Assembly (NCBI RefSeq): GCF_013204845.1
Contig: NZ_JABMKY010000020.1
Span: 86,206-150,205 of the forward strand
Reading direction: 5' to 3'
Length of the DNA: 64,000 nt
Source: Paenibacillus qinlingensis
GTDB lineage: Bacteria; Bacillota; Bacilli; Paenibacillales; NBRC-103111
In this document: piece after piece, positions 35,473 to 44,569 of the stretch
Position numbering within the stretch: the first letter of the stretch is position 1
How the letters are laid out: every line of letters starts with the position of its first letter
The notes under the pieces: generated by a model
What the model was told of the DNA's origin: nothing
The model's input: the letters and a program-made list of their open reading frames with translations, nothing else
Database searches by the model: none
Made by a program: the position numbers and the translations under genes

Positions 35473-35665
35473 GCTTATTCTTTATTCAAGTAACGGAGTA
35501 GAGAGCGTTAAGTAAATGGAGGGTGGTGGAACTCTCATCTCCCCTTAGCCCGTTACTGAGGAGCTATTTGTGCTGGCATCTTTTCTAAGGCTTAAATCGT
35601 TGTGAAATCAAGAATAGGGTGCACGTATTATGGCAAAATAACAAAAACGATAAGGAGAGATTCCC

Positions 35666-37387
35666 TTGAAAAGAACGATAGCAGATTCCATTGTGGAATC
35701 CCTTCTGAACGCTGGCGTGAAGCGAATTTACGGTATTATCGGCGATTCGCTTAATGCCTTGATCGATGCAATACGTCGTTCTGGAAAAATAGAATGGATC
35801 CATGTCCGCCATGAAGAAGTTGCAGCTTTCGCGGCTGGCGCGGATGCCGGCCTCAGCGGAGCAATCGCCGTATGTGCAGGTAGCAGCGGACCAGGAAATT
35901 TACATCTCATTAACGGATTGTACGATTGCCATCGAAACCGGGTGCCCGTACTTGCGATTGCCGCTCATATTCCAAGCAGTGAAATTGGCAGCGGTTTTTT
36001 TCAAGAGACCCGTCCGGACATGCTGTTTCAGGAATGCAGCTTCTTTTGTGAAGTCGTAACCGGTCCTAAGCAAATACCTCGAGCAGTTACGATGGCGATG
36101 CAAACCGCTACGGCAAGGTCGGGCGTGTCAGTCTTAGTTCTTCCAGGTGATGTAGCCGCTTTCGACTATGATGAAAGCCCGGTTCCAGAACGCGTCATTC
36201 ATCCCACTAGACCAATTGTCTGTCCTTCAACGGACGAATTGAAGACGCTTGCTGACTACCTAGATAAAGGCAAGAGGATCACCTTGCTGTGCGGTGCTGG
36301 CTGTGCAGGAGCTCACGCTTCGCTCATGAAGTTGTGCGAGAAACTGCAATCCCCGATGGTCATAGCATTGCGAGGAAAAGAATATCTGGAATACGACAAC
36401 CCGTATTCCGTCGGATTAACTGGCCTCATCGGATCTTCTTCGGGGTACCACGCCATGATGGAATGCGATGTCTTACTCATGCTGGGGACCGATTTTCCAT
36501 ATCGGCAATTTTATCCGCAAGAAGCGACCATCCTTCAAGTTGATTTGGATGCATCCCGACTTGGCCGGCGAACGACGCTCGCATACGGGGTGTGCGGAGA
36601 TGTGAAGACGACGGTCGAAATGCTGTTACCCTTGTTAAAGGAATCGCACTCTTCAGATCATCTGCAGCACTTTGCTGCTCATTATGCGAAAGTTCGTGAG
36701 GAAATGGACCGTCTTGCTGCTCCCGGCCGAGCGCCCATTCATCCGCAATTCCTCATGAAAGTAATCAGCGATCTCGCAGATGAGGATGCCGTTGTGACTT
36801 GCGATGTTGGGACGCCGACTGTTTGGGCTGCTCGATATTTGAGCATGAATGGAAAAAGAAGGCTTCTTGGCTCGTTTAATCACGGGACAATGGCGAATGC
36901 CATGCCCCAGGCGATCGGGGCGCAGGTTGCGCAGCCGGGACGCCAGGTTATATCGCTGTCGGGAGACGGTGGACTCACCATGCTGCTCGGAGATCTATTG
37001 ACTCTTCGTCAGCATAAGCTCCCGATTAAGATTGTTGTCTTTAATAATGGTGCGCTTGCATTCGTGGAACTGGAAATGAAAGCAGCCGGCTTTTTAGAAT
37101 TCGGAACGGAACTCGACAATCCTAATTTTGCAGCCCTAGCTCAAGCCATGGGAATCGAAGGTATTCGGGTCGAGGATCCGAAGGACTTGGAGAGCGCCGT
37201 TCGCCGAGCGTTCGAACACAACGGTCCGGTAGTGCTGGATGTCGTTGTCAATCGTCAAGAGCTGGCTATGCCGCCGAAGATCAACTTCGAGCAGGCTCGT
37301 GGATTTACAATGTGGATGCTGAAAGCCGTTTTGAACGGGCAGGGCAACGAAATCATCGAGCTGGCGAAAACCAATCTCCTTCGGTGA
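35666..37387 (+). CDS. poxB: Pyruvate dehydrogenase (quinone) / pyruvate oxidase
   Basis: Thiamine-diphosphate and FAD enzyme that decarboxylates pyruvate to acetate and CO2, passing electrons to the quinone pool at the membrane. The 573-residue protein aligns by eye with E. coli PoxB throughout: RHEEVAAFAAGADAGLSG (catalytic Glu), CAGSSGPGNLHLINGLYDCH, IPSSEIGSGFFQET, CDVGTPTVWAARYL, GSFNHGTMANAMPQAIGAQ, the TPP motif GDGGLTMLLGDLLTL to NN, and the C-terminal EIIELAKTNLLR, which corresponds to the membrane-binding tail region. TTG 35666 follows AAGGAGAG. Monocistronic with a perfect downstream hairpin. Confidence 0.95.
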   Translation: MKRTIADSIVESLLNAGVKRIYGIIGDSLNALIDAIRRSGKIEWIHVRHEEVAAFAAGADAGLSGAIAVCAGSSGPGNLHLINGLYDCHRNRVPVLAIAAHIPSSEIGSGFFQETRPDMLFQECSFFCEVVTGPKQIPRAVTMAMQTATARSGVSVLVLPGDVAAFDYDESPVPERVIHPTRPIVCPSTDELKTLADYLDKGKRITLLCGAGCAGAHASLMKLCEKLQSPMVIALRGKEYLEYDNPYSVGLTGLIGSSSGYHAMMECDVLLMLGTDFPYRQFYPQEATILQVDLDASRLGRRTTLAYGVCGDVKTTVEMLLPLLKESHSSDHLQHFAAHYAKVREEMDRLAAPGRAPIHPQFLMKVISDLADEDAVVTCDVGTPTVWAARYLSMNGKRRLLGSFNHGTMANAMPQAIGAQVAQPGRQVISLSGDGGLTMLLGDLLTLRQHKLPIKIVVFNNGALAFVELEMKAAGFLEFGTELDNPNFAALAQAMGIEGIRVEDPKDLESAVRRAFEHNGPVVLDVVVNRQELAMPPKINFEQARGFTMWMLKAVLNGQGNEIIELAKTNLLR

Positions 37388-37426
37388 TAGAAAGGGTATA
37401 TTGAAGTAAAGCTCAATAAACATTTA

Positions 37427-37463
37427 GAGAAGGCTGCGGAGAGCAATATTCCGCAGCCTTCTC
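37427..37463 (+). terminator. Hairpin terminator after poxB
   Basis: Perfect 14-bp stem GAGAAGGCTGCGGA / TCCGCAGCCTTCTC with a 9-base loop. The T-run is weak, but stem strength and position support termination. Confidence 0.75.
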
Positions 37464-37656
37464 AGCTATTTGAACTCGAAAACGTATTAGAAAAGGATAA
37501 GTTAAAAATAGCTAGAATAGTTTTATAAAAATAATAGATTAGGTAAGGTGGCATTCAATTTACGGACAGTTACTGAATTTATGGTAATATATGAGTAGCT
37601 GCCAAGAGATATGGAAACGGCTGCTATCGCGTTAGTTGAAGAGGAGGAATGCGTTG

Positions 37657-39600
37657 ATGCAGGATCTAAAGTTCTTTGACCCCCAAGCATTATTTAAACA
37701 TTTATATATAAATGCACCGATTGGGATCGCTTTAATCTCTCTGGATCGAAGATGGATGAATGTTAACCCAGCGGTTTGTAGTATTTTCGGCTACTCGGAA
37801 GAAGAATTTATGGATTTTACGCTAGAAGATATTCGACATCCTGATGATAAATACAACACCAGAGGTTTACTAACGGAATTATGGGACGGCGTCATCCCTT
37901 CATTCGAAGTAGAAAATCGATACTTTAATAAAAATGGCAATATCGTTTGGACCTACGTACATGTTTCTTTAGTTCGTGATGACAATGACGGGGAGCCTTT
38001 ATATTATATTACTCAATTTATCGATGTAACCAAGAACAAGTTAGCAGAACTAAAGCTGCAGGAAAGTATCGAACGGTATACGTCGTTAAAGAAATACAAC
38101 CACGATGCTATCATTTCTTTTGGTTTGGACGGCATTATCATAAATGGCAATAATATGGTGCAACAGATGACTGGATATCTCATTGAAGAGTTAATCGGCA
38201 GTGGAATGTCCAAATTAATTGGCGAAAAAAGTTCAACGAACTTGCTTTTGGCTTTAAACGATCAATCAGAAATTGAAAAAGTTGAGAAAGAAATCTCGTT
38301 GATTCAACACAAGGACGGTTATTCCGTTGAAGTGTTGGTAACGCTAGCTCCGATCATCATCCAGACTCAGATTATGGGCTTTTACATTATAGCGAAAGAC
38401 ATGACGGAACAAAAAAAATTGATTATTGAAAAAGAAGCTGCTGAAAAGACGAATAAAGCTAAAAGCGAGTTTTTAGCCATGATGAGTCATGAAATCCGTA
38501 CCCCTATGAACGGGGTTATCGGTATGACGGATGTACTACTAGACACGAAATTAGATGAAGAGCAAATTGAATATGTTCAAATCATTAAAAAGAGTGGTGA
38601 TACGCTGCTCGCGATTATCAATGATATTCTGGACTTCTCCAAAATCGAATCCGGCAAGAGCGAATTAATCGAAGAATCGTTGAATGTGAGAGATATATTA
38701 TCTGAAACGGTTTATATGGTCATGTCTAAAGCTCTTGAGAAAAATCTGGAGATCACGACTTCTGTCTGCCCTAAGGTTCCTAACTTGGTGCTAGGGGATA
38801 TTACTAAGATAAGACAAGTCCTGATAAATTTGCTCAGCAACGCCATAAAATTCACGCCTAACGGAGCGATTTCAGTCAGTGTTGTTACTGTGTCGCAAGA
38901 ACTGAATACGGTGCGCCTTCAATTTGCAATCCAGGATACAGGTATCGGTGTACCGAAGGAACAGGTAGGTCATTTATTTGAACCCTTTTATCAAGTAGAT
39001 CATTTTATGACTCGGAAAACAGAGGGCACAGGCTTAGGACTAGCTATCTGTAAAAAGCTTGTTGAGCTCATGGACGGTCAAATCTGGCACGAAGCTTCCA
39101 AAGATCAAACCGGATCAACTTTCTTGTTTACTGCTAGCTTTCGGGTCCAATCGAATCATCTAGACTCATCGCAATATGACAAGTGGCCCCAACAAGATGG
39201 TATAGTCGAAAATTCAACTGAACAGACCTTGAAAATTTTAATTGCAGAAGATAATGAAGTGAATCAACTTGTTTTAAAGAAGATGATAGAGAAACTCGGG
39301 CACAAAACGACAATCGTACAAAATGGAAAAGAAGCCGTAGAAGCTGTTAAGCGTTATCCGTATGATATCATCTTTATGGATATTCAAATGCCCTGGATGG
39401 ATGGCTTAACGGCCACGAAGATCATTCATGAAATGTTAAACGGTAAGAAAAGCCCGTACATTGTGGCTGTGACAGCACACGCAATGAAAGGCGACAGTGA
39501 GAGATATCTGTCTGAAGGCATGAATGCTTATATCAGCAAGCCGATCAGCATTAACGCGATTTCAGAAATTATTGAAAGATGTGAAAAGTTGAAATCATAG
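37657..39600 (+). CDS. Hybrid sensor histidine kinase/response regulator with two PAS domains
   Basis: A 647-residue cytoplasmic kinase with no membrane helices. Order: PAS 1 (about 15-130, with PAC segment), PAS 2 (about 140-260), HisKA with phosphoacceptor His278 in MMSHEIRTPMNG, HATPase with N-box NLLSNAIKFT and G-boxes DTGIGV and GTGLGLAI, and a C-terminal receiver with Asp575 in FMDIQMPWMDG and Lys in YISKPI. ATG 37657 follows GAGGAGG. It lacks a separate output partner next door; a phosphotransfer protein is presumably elsewhere. Monocistronic. Confidence 0.93.
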   Translation: MQDLKFFDPQALFKHLYINAPIGIALISLDRRWMNVNPAVCSIFGYSEEEFMDFTLEDIRHPDDKYNTRGLLTELWDGVIPSFEVENRYFNKNGNIVWTYVHVSLVRDDNDGEPLYYITQFIDVTKNKLAELKLQESIERYTSLKKYNHDAIISFGLDGIIINGNNMVQQMTGYLIEELIGSGMSKLIGEKSSTNLLLALNDQSEIEKVEKEISLIQHKDGYSVEVLVTLAPIIIQTQIMGFYIIAKDMTEQKKLIIEKEAAEKTNKAKSEFLAMMSHEIRTPMNGVIGMTDVLLDTKLDEEQIEYVQIIKKSGDTLLAIINDILDFSKIESGKSELIEESLNVRDILSETVYMVMSKALEKNLEITTSVCPKVPNLVLGDITKIRQVLINLLSNAIKFTPNGAISVSVVTVSQELNTVRLQFAIQDTGIGVPKEQVGHLFEPFYQVDHFMTRKTEGTGLGLAICKKLVELMDGQIWHEASKDQTGSTFLFTASFRVQSNHLDSSQYDKWPQQDGIVENSTEQTLKILIAEDNEVNQLVLKKMIEKLGHKTTIVQNGKEAVEAVKRYPYDIIFMDIQMPWMDGLTATKIIHEMLNGKKSPYIVAVTAHAMKGDSERYLSEGMNAYISKPISINAISEIIERCEKLKS

Positions 39601-39632
39601 GTCTTACATTGAGCGTTTGTTCAATGATCAGG

Positions 39633-39659
39633 GAGCAGTTTGCCACACAGCAACTGCTC
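39633..39659 (+). terminator. Possible terminator after the hybrid kinase
   Basis: Inverted repeat GAGCAGTT / AACTGCTC with an 11-base loop, 32 bases after the stop codon, followed only by TCTTG, so termination may be weak. Confidence 0.4.
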
Positions 39660-39708
39660 TCTTGTCAATGATACAAATGTACTTAAATTTTATATTCCGA
39701 AGGGAAAG

Positions 39709-40410
39709 ATGAAGGTGGATACCAATCTTTATGTAAGTATCGGTGTCAAGCTTACAGTTGCTTTAATCGGTCTTTTAATCATGACGAGGCTGCTAGGAAA
39801 AAAAGAGATATCACAATTAACCGCCTTTGATTTCGTTTCCTCTTTAATGCTCAGCGAACTCGTCGGCAATACGATTTATGATAAAGAAATTCATCTTAGC
39901 CATCTGCTTTTCGCTCTAATTATTTGGACACTGCTAGCGCTGGGATTGGAAAAGTTTATCGCACTGTTTCCCAGACTTTCCCGCTATGCCGCGGGAACGC
40001 CGGATCTGATTATTCGGGAAGGTGTGATTGATTTCAAGGCGATGAAGCGCAACAATCTCGATTTTGCCCAATTAGGCATGCTGCTTCGGGAAAATAATGT
40101 TTTCTCGCTGCGCGAAGTTGCCTATGCCTTATTTGAGACGAACGGCAGCATCAGCGTGCTGCTCCAGAAGGACTCCGGAGAGATTAACGGCAATGCAAGG
40201 GACCGGCAGGTCAACGTTAGCCTTCCCGCCTACATCATTGAAAACGGCAGTATCAATGAAGATACATTGAAGCGCCTCGGGCGAGACAGGATGTGGGTGG
40301 AGCAGCTTTTGCAAATAAGCGGGATTTCGCATCCTGAGAACGTGCTTTTCGCGGAATGGTCGAATTCGAGTGGTCTATATTATCAGTTAAAGGAAGCAAT
40401 AAAAGCATAG
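39709..40410 (+). CDS. DUF421 (YetF-type) membrane protein
   Basis: A 233-residue protein with three N-terminal membrane helices (VSIGVKLTVALIGLLIM, the LSHLLFALIIWTLLALGL segment and one between) and a C-terminal cytoplasmic YetF-like domain (DLIIREGVIDFKAMKRNNLD, then LGMLLRENNVFSLREVAYAL). Members of this family have been linked to spore or membrane physiology in Bacillus, without a defined activity. ATG 39709 follows AAGGG closely; a longer frame from 39640 has no ribosome site. The motif GKKEISQLTAFDFVSSLMLS is diagnostic. Confidence 0.87.
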   Translation: MKVDTNLYVSIGVKLTVALIGLLIMTRLLGKKEISQLTAFDFVSSLMLSELVGNTIYDKEIHLSHLLFALIIWTLLALGLEKFIALFPRLSRYAAGTPDLIIREGVIDFKAMKRNNLDFAQLGMLLRENNVFSLREVAYALFETNGSISVLLQKDSGEINGNARDRQVNVSLPAYIIENGSINEDTLKRLGRDRMWVEQLLQISGISHPENVLFAEWSNSSGLYYQLKEAIKA

Positions 40411-40445
40411 TTAGATAACTTGTAATTATAACGGGGGTGTTATCA

Positions 40446-41237
40446 GTGCCTTTACAGGTGTATGAAGATTTTATTAATCAAACCAAAGAGAAACTTCTTC
40501 AGGACCATCGGTTTCTTGGACTGCTTGCAGGGGGTTCCATGACTTCAAATACAATGGATGAATACAGTGACTTGGATTTAATCGTTGTATACGATGCTGT
40601 ATACCGAGAAGATATAATGAATCAACGTGTTCCAATAGCAGAAAAGCTGGGGAACTTGTTATCTGGCTTTACGGGCGAACATGTAGGAGAACCGCGTTTG
40701 TTGATTTGTTTATACGGACCACCGCCACTTCACGTTGATATGAAGTTTGTTACTGTTCAGGAACTTGAACAAAGGGTTGAGGATCCTATGATACTTTGGG
40801 AGAGAGATAAGGAAATCAGTGCACGAATTGAAAGGACCTCACCAATCTTTCCGTACCCCAGTTCCCAATGGATCGAAGATCGATTCTGGGTATGGGTGCA
40901 TTATGGTGCGACAAAATTGGGAAGGGGAGAACTGTTCGAATTGATTGATCACCTTACCTTTATGCGAAACGCAGTACTTGGACCGTTGTTTCTTATCAAG
41001 AATGGTGAACTCCCAGCAGGAGTAAGAAGACTCGAAAAACATGTGAGCGAAGGACTGGAAGAACTAAAGGAAACTATTCCAAGCCATAGTAGAGAGAGTT
41101 GTTACCACGCTTTACAAATGACCATTCGACTCTATCAACAACTTCGTCAGGATTTAGGTGATTTTGAATATAAAAGTGAGGCGGAACAAGTTTCAGTTGC
41201 GTACCTCGAATCTGTTTACTTCTCGATACATGAATAG
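40446..41237 (+). CDS. Nucleotidyltransferase domain protein
   Basis: A 263-residue protein with the nucleotidyltransferase signature GGSMTSNTMDEYSDLDLIVV (GGS plus DxD) near residue 30, and a helical C-terminal half as in aminoglycoside adenylyltransferase-like proteins. It may transfer a nucleoside monophosphate to a small molecule, but the substrate is unknown. GTG 40446 after GGGGGTG is preferred to GTG 40437, which overlaps that site. Closed by a strong terminator. Confidence 0.8.
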   Translation: MPLQVYEDFINQTKEKLLQDHRFLGLLAGGSMTSNTMDEYSDLDLIVVYDAVYREDIMNQRVPIAEKLGNLLSGFTGEHVGEPRLLICLYGPPPLHVDMKFVTVQELEQRVEDPMILWERDKEISARIERTSPIFPYPSSQWIEDRFWVWVHYGATKLGRGELFELIDHLTFMRNAVLGPLFLIKNGELPAGVRRLEKHVSEGLEELKETIPSHSRESCYHALQMTIRLYQQLRQDLGDFEYKSEAEQVSVAYLESVYFSIHE

Positions 41238-41253
41238 ATATTCTCTAACTAGC

Positions 41254-41287
41254 AACGTGCAGGACCTCTGGTCTTGCGCGTTTTTTT
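41254..41287 (+). terminator. Rho-independent terminator
   Basis: Stem AACGTGC-A-GGACC / GGTC-TT-GCGCGTT with TCT loop, followed by a T-run. It resembles the terminator at 26518, suggesting a family of similar terminators in this genome. Confidence 0.85.
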
Positions 41288-41466
41288 ATTTTCCATGACG
41301 GTTAGGAGTCTTCGGATATAAACGTTATTTAGTCATTCATTTTGCATACAAGATAACCGTCCTAGTGAGCGAAGGTAGATACTCGACGAATAAGCATGTA
41401 TATTGAAAAGAAGGATTACATCGAACTGACCCGAATGGCAGTTCAACAGTCAGGAGAGACGCTGTA

Positions 41467-43269
41467 GTGAACACTGTACAATGGTTGTCCTTACTGCTTT
41501 TTCTGGCAGCGGGATTAATGATCTACGTGGCATTTTTGTCCTATCAGAAACGTCATCTACCTGTTGCTAGAACGATGATTATGATCATGCTAGGAGCGGC
41601 TTGCTACGCAATTGGCTATGCTTTTGAGTTGCTTAGTCGCAACTTATACGAAGTTAAGCTTTCGCTTCAAATCGAATATGTGGGCATTCCATTCATCACG
41701 ACGCTTTGGCTTTTTCAGGTCATCCAATTCTCTGGGACGGTTTCGCGTTATCGAAAGCGCCTTGCGTTGGCGCTATTCATTATACCTGTAGGAGTCTTTT
41801 TTCTCCATTTGACCAATGAGTGGCATCATCTATTTTATGAGCAGTATATCTTGAATGATCAATCTTCATTTCCGTTATACAAAACGGCTAAAGGACCTTG
41901 GTATACAGCACATACGCTATATAATTACTTCATGTTAGTGTGTGGATTTTTTCTGTTCATTCCGATGTATTGGCGGTCTTCACGCATCGTGCGTAAGCAA
42001 ATTATCGTACTGACGATGGGAGCCGCAGTGCCCTTGCTTTTCAACATATCCTTGTGGTTTGGTATGGTCGTCGACTTGACGCCTTTCGGGTTCGCAGTCT
42101 CTGGGATCGTTTATGCGTGGGGTATTCTGCGCTTCAATCTGCTCCGGTTTACACCGCTTGCGCTGACGCAAGTGTTCGACACCATCCGGGATGGTGTTAT
42201 CCTACTCGATTATAAGGATCAAATTGTTAGTTACAACAAAGCGGCCGAAGGCGTGTTACCTGAACTCACTTTGACCAAACATTACCCCGCTCATGTCGAG
42301 GAGGTTCTCTCCGCCAATCCAGAATTGATTCATCCTATTCTTGACTCTCATAACGGAAACGAACGGTTTCCATTCTACAGATCCCAAGCTGACGGTAATA
42401 AGCATTATCAATGCAGCGTATCGTTCATCTATGATGCAGGCACGCCTATCGGAAAAATGATTATGTTTAACGATATCACAGAGTTGAAAGAGAACGAGAC
42501 TAGGTTGCGTGAGAGCGCGAACCAGCTTGTGGAATTAAATTCGTTCAAGGACAAGATGTTTACGGTTGTGGCCCATGACATTCGTGATCCAATCGCGCTC
42601 CTAGTCAGTTTAACCGAATTGCTTGGTGAAGAGCTTACATCGGATAATAAGGAGCATGCCGAATTGTTCGGAGTACTCCAAGGTCAAGTTCAGAACACCT
42701 TCCATCTAGTTGAGAATCTGCTCGACTGGTATCGCAGCCAGAAAGGAAATGTGGTGTTCCGACCGTTAAGCTGGAATTTACAGCAAGTCGTTCGTCAAGC
42801 ACTGTTGCTAGCCGAATCGAAGGCTGGCATGAAGCACATTGTAATGAGTGAGCACATTGACGAGAAGCTTACAGTCAGCGCTGATAAAGAGATGCTTGAT
42901 CTCATTCTACGAAACTTGATTTCTAATGCGATTAAGTTTACGGGAATTGGTGGATGGATTGAAATTGGAGCTGCGGTGGACAAGGAAAGGATTGTTGTGA
43001 CCATACGCGACAATGGCGCAGGAATGGATGAAGAGACAGCGGACATGCTGCATCGTGACGATACTTTTATCAAAGTGCCGGACCCCGAAGAAAGTGGAGG
43101 GCATTCTCGATTTGGGCTTATGCTTACTCGCGAATTTGTAGCCATTCATGGCGGGAAATTGTGGTTTGAAAGTGTGCCGGGCGTGGGAACGACGTTCTAC
43201 TTTACTTTATTCAGTTCACGGAGCGGGATGGACGTAATTAACCAATGGAAGGGTGGTGAAGACTCATGA
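41467..43269 (+). CDS. Sensor histidine kinase with 7TM N-terminal region
   Basis: A 600-residue membrane kinase. About seven helices occupy residues 1-225 and match the histidine-kinase N-terminal 7TM type (ELLSRNLYEVKLSLQIEYVGI). A PAS-like segment follows (about 235-345), then HisKA with His370 in VVAHDIRDPIALL, and HATPase with NLISNAIKFT, DNGAGM and GHSRFGLMLTREF. GTG 41467 has AGGAGA upstream. Its last four bases overlap the response-regulator start (ATGA), so the two form a translationally coupled two-component system. Confidence 0.93.
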   Translation: MNTVQWLSLLLFLAAGLMIYVAFLSYQKRHLPVARTMIMIMLGAACYAIGYAFELLSRNLYEVKLSLQIEYVGIPFITTLWLFQVIQFSGTVSRYRKRLALALFIIPVGVFFLHLTNEWHHLFYEQYILNDQSSFPLYKTAKGPWYTAHTLYNYFMLVCGFFLFIPMYWRSSRIVRKQIIVLTMGAAVPLLFNISLWFGMVVDLTPFGFAVSGIVYAWGILRFNLLRFTPLALTQVFDTIRDGVILLDYKDQIVSYNKAAEGVLPELTLTKHYPAHVEEVLSANPELIHPILDSHNGNERFPFYRSQADGNKHYQCSVSFIYDAGTPIGKMIMFNDITELKENETRLRESANQLVELNSFKDKMFTVVAHDIRDPIALLVSLTELLGEELTSDNKEHAELFGVLQGQVQNTFHLVENLLDWYRSQKGNVVFRPLSWNLQQVVRQALLLAESKAGMKHIVMSEHIDEKLTVSADKEMLDLILRNLISNAIKFTGIGGWIEIGAAVDKERIVVTIRDNGAGMDEETADMLHRDDTFIKVPDPEESGGHSRFGLMLTREFVAIHGGKLWFESVPGVGTTFYFTLFSSRSGMDVINQWKGGEDS

Positions 43270-44432
43270 AAGTAATTTTGGTAGACGATGACACGACAAT
43301 GCATTTGATTTTGAGCAAAATGTTACGCAAGTTGCCAGAAGTTCATGTTGTTGGCACCTTCATAGATACGAAGTCGGCGGCCTCCTTCTTACAAGAGCAC
43401 ACAGATATCGGCCTAGCGTTCGTTGATATCGCAATGAAAGGTGAAAACGGGATGGAATTCGCCGCAAGGTTAGGAAGCTCTGGCTCTCCGGTTCAACTTG
43501 TTTTCGTCACATCGCACAAGGATTTCGCCCTAGAAGCTTATGAACTTTCGGTGATTGACTATCTGGTCAAGCCAGTTTCCCAAGAGAGGCTGCAGCGGGC
43601 AGTCTATCGTGCCATCGTGAACTGGCGTGCTTTTCATTCGCCAGCGGCTCCATTATCACCTGAACTTCCCACAGAGAGAATCGTTATTTCAGCACTCGGA
43701 GACGTTGTTGTGAGCAATGAAGTGGGCCGAGTGAAGTGGATCTCGCGAAAATGCACCGAGCTATTCGCATATCTCCTGCTTTACCGAGGCAGACGTATAC
43801 CGCGTTCGAAGCTGGTAACTGATATTTTTGGCGGCATAGAGCATGCTGGTGCGGAGAGATATTTGAACACGACAGTGTACCAATTGCGCAAATCACTCGA
43901 ACCTTTGGGCATGCGGGAGGTCATACGTTCAGAGAACGATGGTTATGCACTCGAATTGAATGACTGCGTTATTGATTATGTAGAATTCGAAGCGCGAGTG
44001 GAGGAACTACAAACGATTGATGCCAGCCAAGTGGAAATTGCCCTAGGCGTTGAACGACTGTATACGGGAGATCTGTTCGGGGATAAAGCGTATGTTTGGG
44101 CCATTCACGAAACAGAACGTTATAGCCAAATATACGTCGCATTCGTCAAACGACTAGTAGCAGTACTTATTTCGTTGGGGGATACAAGCTCCGCTTCTAA
44201 GTTATTACTCAAGCTCAATGAGCACAATCCGCTAGACGAGTCGGTGATACGCCATTTGATGATCATACGTGAGATGATGGGAGATAAAAAGGGTTTGAAC
44301 GCACTGTATACGAATTATGTTCGGTTGCTCAATCAGGAGCTTGGTATTCGTCCTTCGAAGGAGCTGACAATTCTAAATGACTCGTTAGTGCGAGCGTTTA
44401 CTGATAAAAAGACAAAAACCGCGAAGCCTTGA
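43266..44432 (+). CDS. Response regulator with REC, winged-helix and BTAD (SARP-like) domains
   Basis: A 388-residue regulator coupled to the kinase upstream. The receiver (1-120) has phosphoacceptor Asp54 in AFVDIAMKG and the Lys in VIDYLVKPVS. The middle (about 140-240) is an OmpR/SARP-type winged helix (SRKCTELFAYLLLYRGRRIP, TVYQLRKSLEPLG). The C-terminal half is a helical bacterial transcriptional activator domain (LLLKLNEHNPLDESVIRHLM, LNQELGIRPSKELTIL). Such REC-BTAD proteins typically activate a neighbouring gene; the giant SLH protein downstream is a candidate. The terminator stem overlaps the last codons. Confidence 0.92.
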   Translation: MKVILVDDDTTMHLILSKMLRKLPEVHVVGTFIDTKSAASFLQEHTDIGLAFVDIAMKGENGMEFAARLGSSGSPVQLVFVTSHKDFALEAYELSVIDYLVKPVSQERLQRAVYRAIVNWRAFHSPAAPLSPELPTERIVISALGDVVVSNEVGRVKWISRKCTELFAYLLLYRGRRIPRSKLVTDIFGGIEHAGAERYLNTTVYQLRKSLEPLGMREVIRSENDGYALELNDCVIDYVEFEARVEELQTIDASQVEIALGVERLYTGDLFGDKAYVWAIHETERYSQIYVAFVKRLVAVLISLGDTSSASKLLLKLNEHNPLDESVIRHLMIIREMMGDKKGLNALYTNYVRLLNQELGIRPSKELTILNDSLVRAFTDKKTKTAKP

Positions 44433-44455
44433 TGCTGCGCGGTTTTTGTCTTTTT
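44406..44455. terminator. Terminator with 18-bp perfect stem overlapping the response-regulator end
   Basis: The left arm (AAAAAGACAAAAACCGCG, 44406-44423) encodes the last codons DKKTKTAKP, the stop codon lies in the loop, and the right arm ends in TTTTT. Symmetric A/T runs would allow termination on either strand. Confidence 0.9.
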
Positions 44456-44569
44456 ATGGCCGAATCTTTCATTATTCTTTTATTGAGCTGTAGTAGATTG
44501 ATAGGAGAAGAAGTTGTTAATGAACCGACGGTGAAAAATTAAAATCTGTCTGTAAAAAGGAGTATAACG

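Noticed and set aside
35489..35557. AGTAACGG / CCGTTACT inverted repeat 53 bases apart
   Set aside because: Only 8 bp with a long loop; could be chance, and no T-run or other support.
35525..35560. GGAGGGTGGTGGAACTC resembling a T-box antiterminator
   Set aside because: The canonical GGGTGGNACCGCG core is not matched, no specifier region or terminator fits, and the downstream gene (poxB) is not a typical T-box target.
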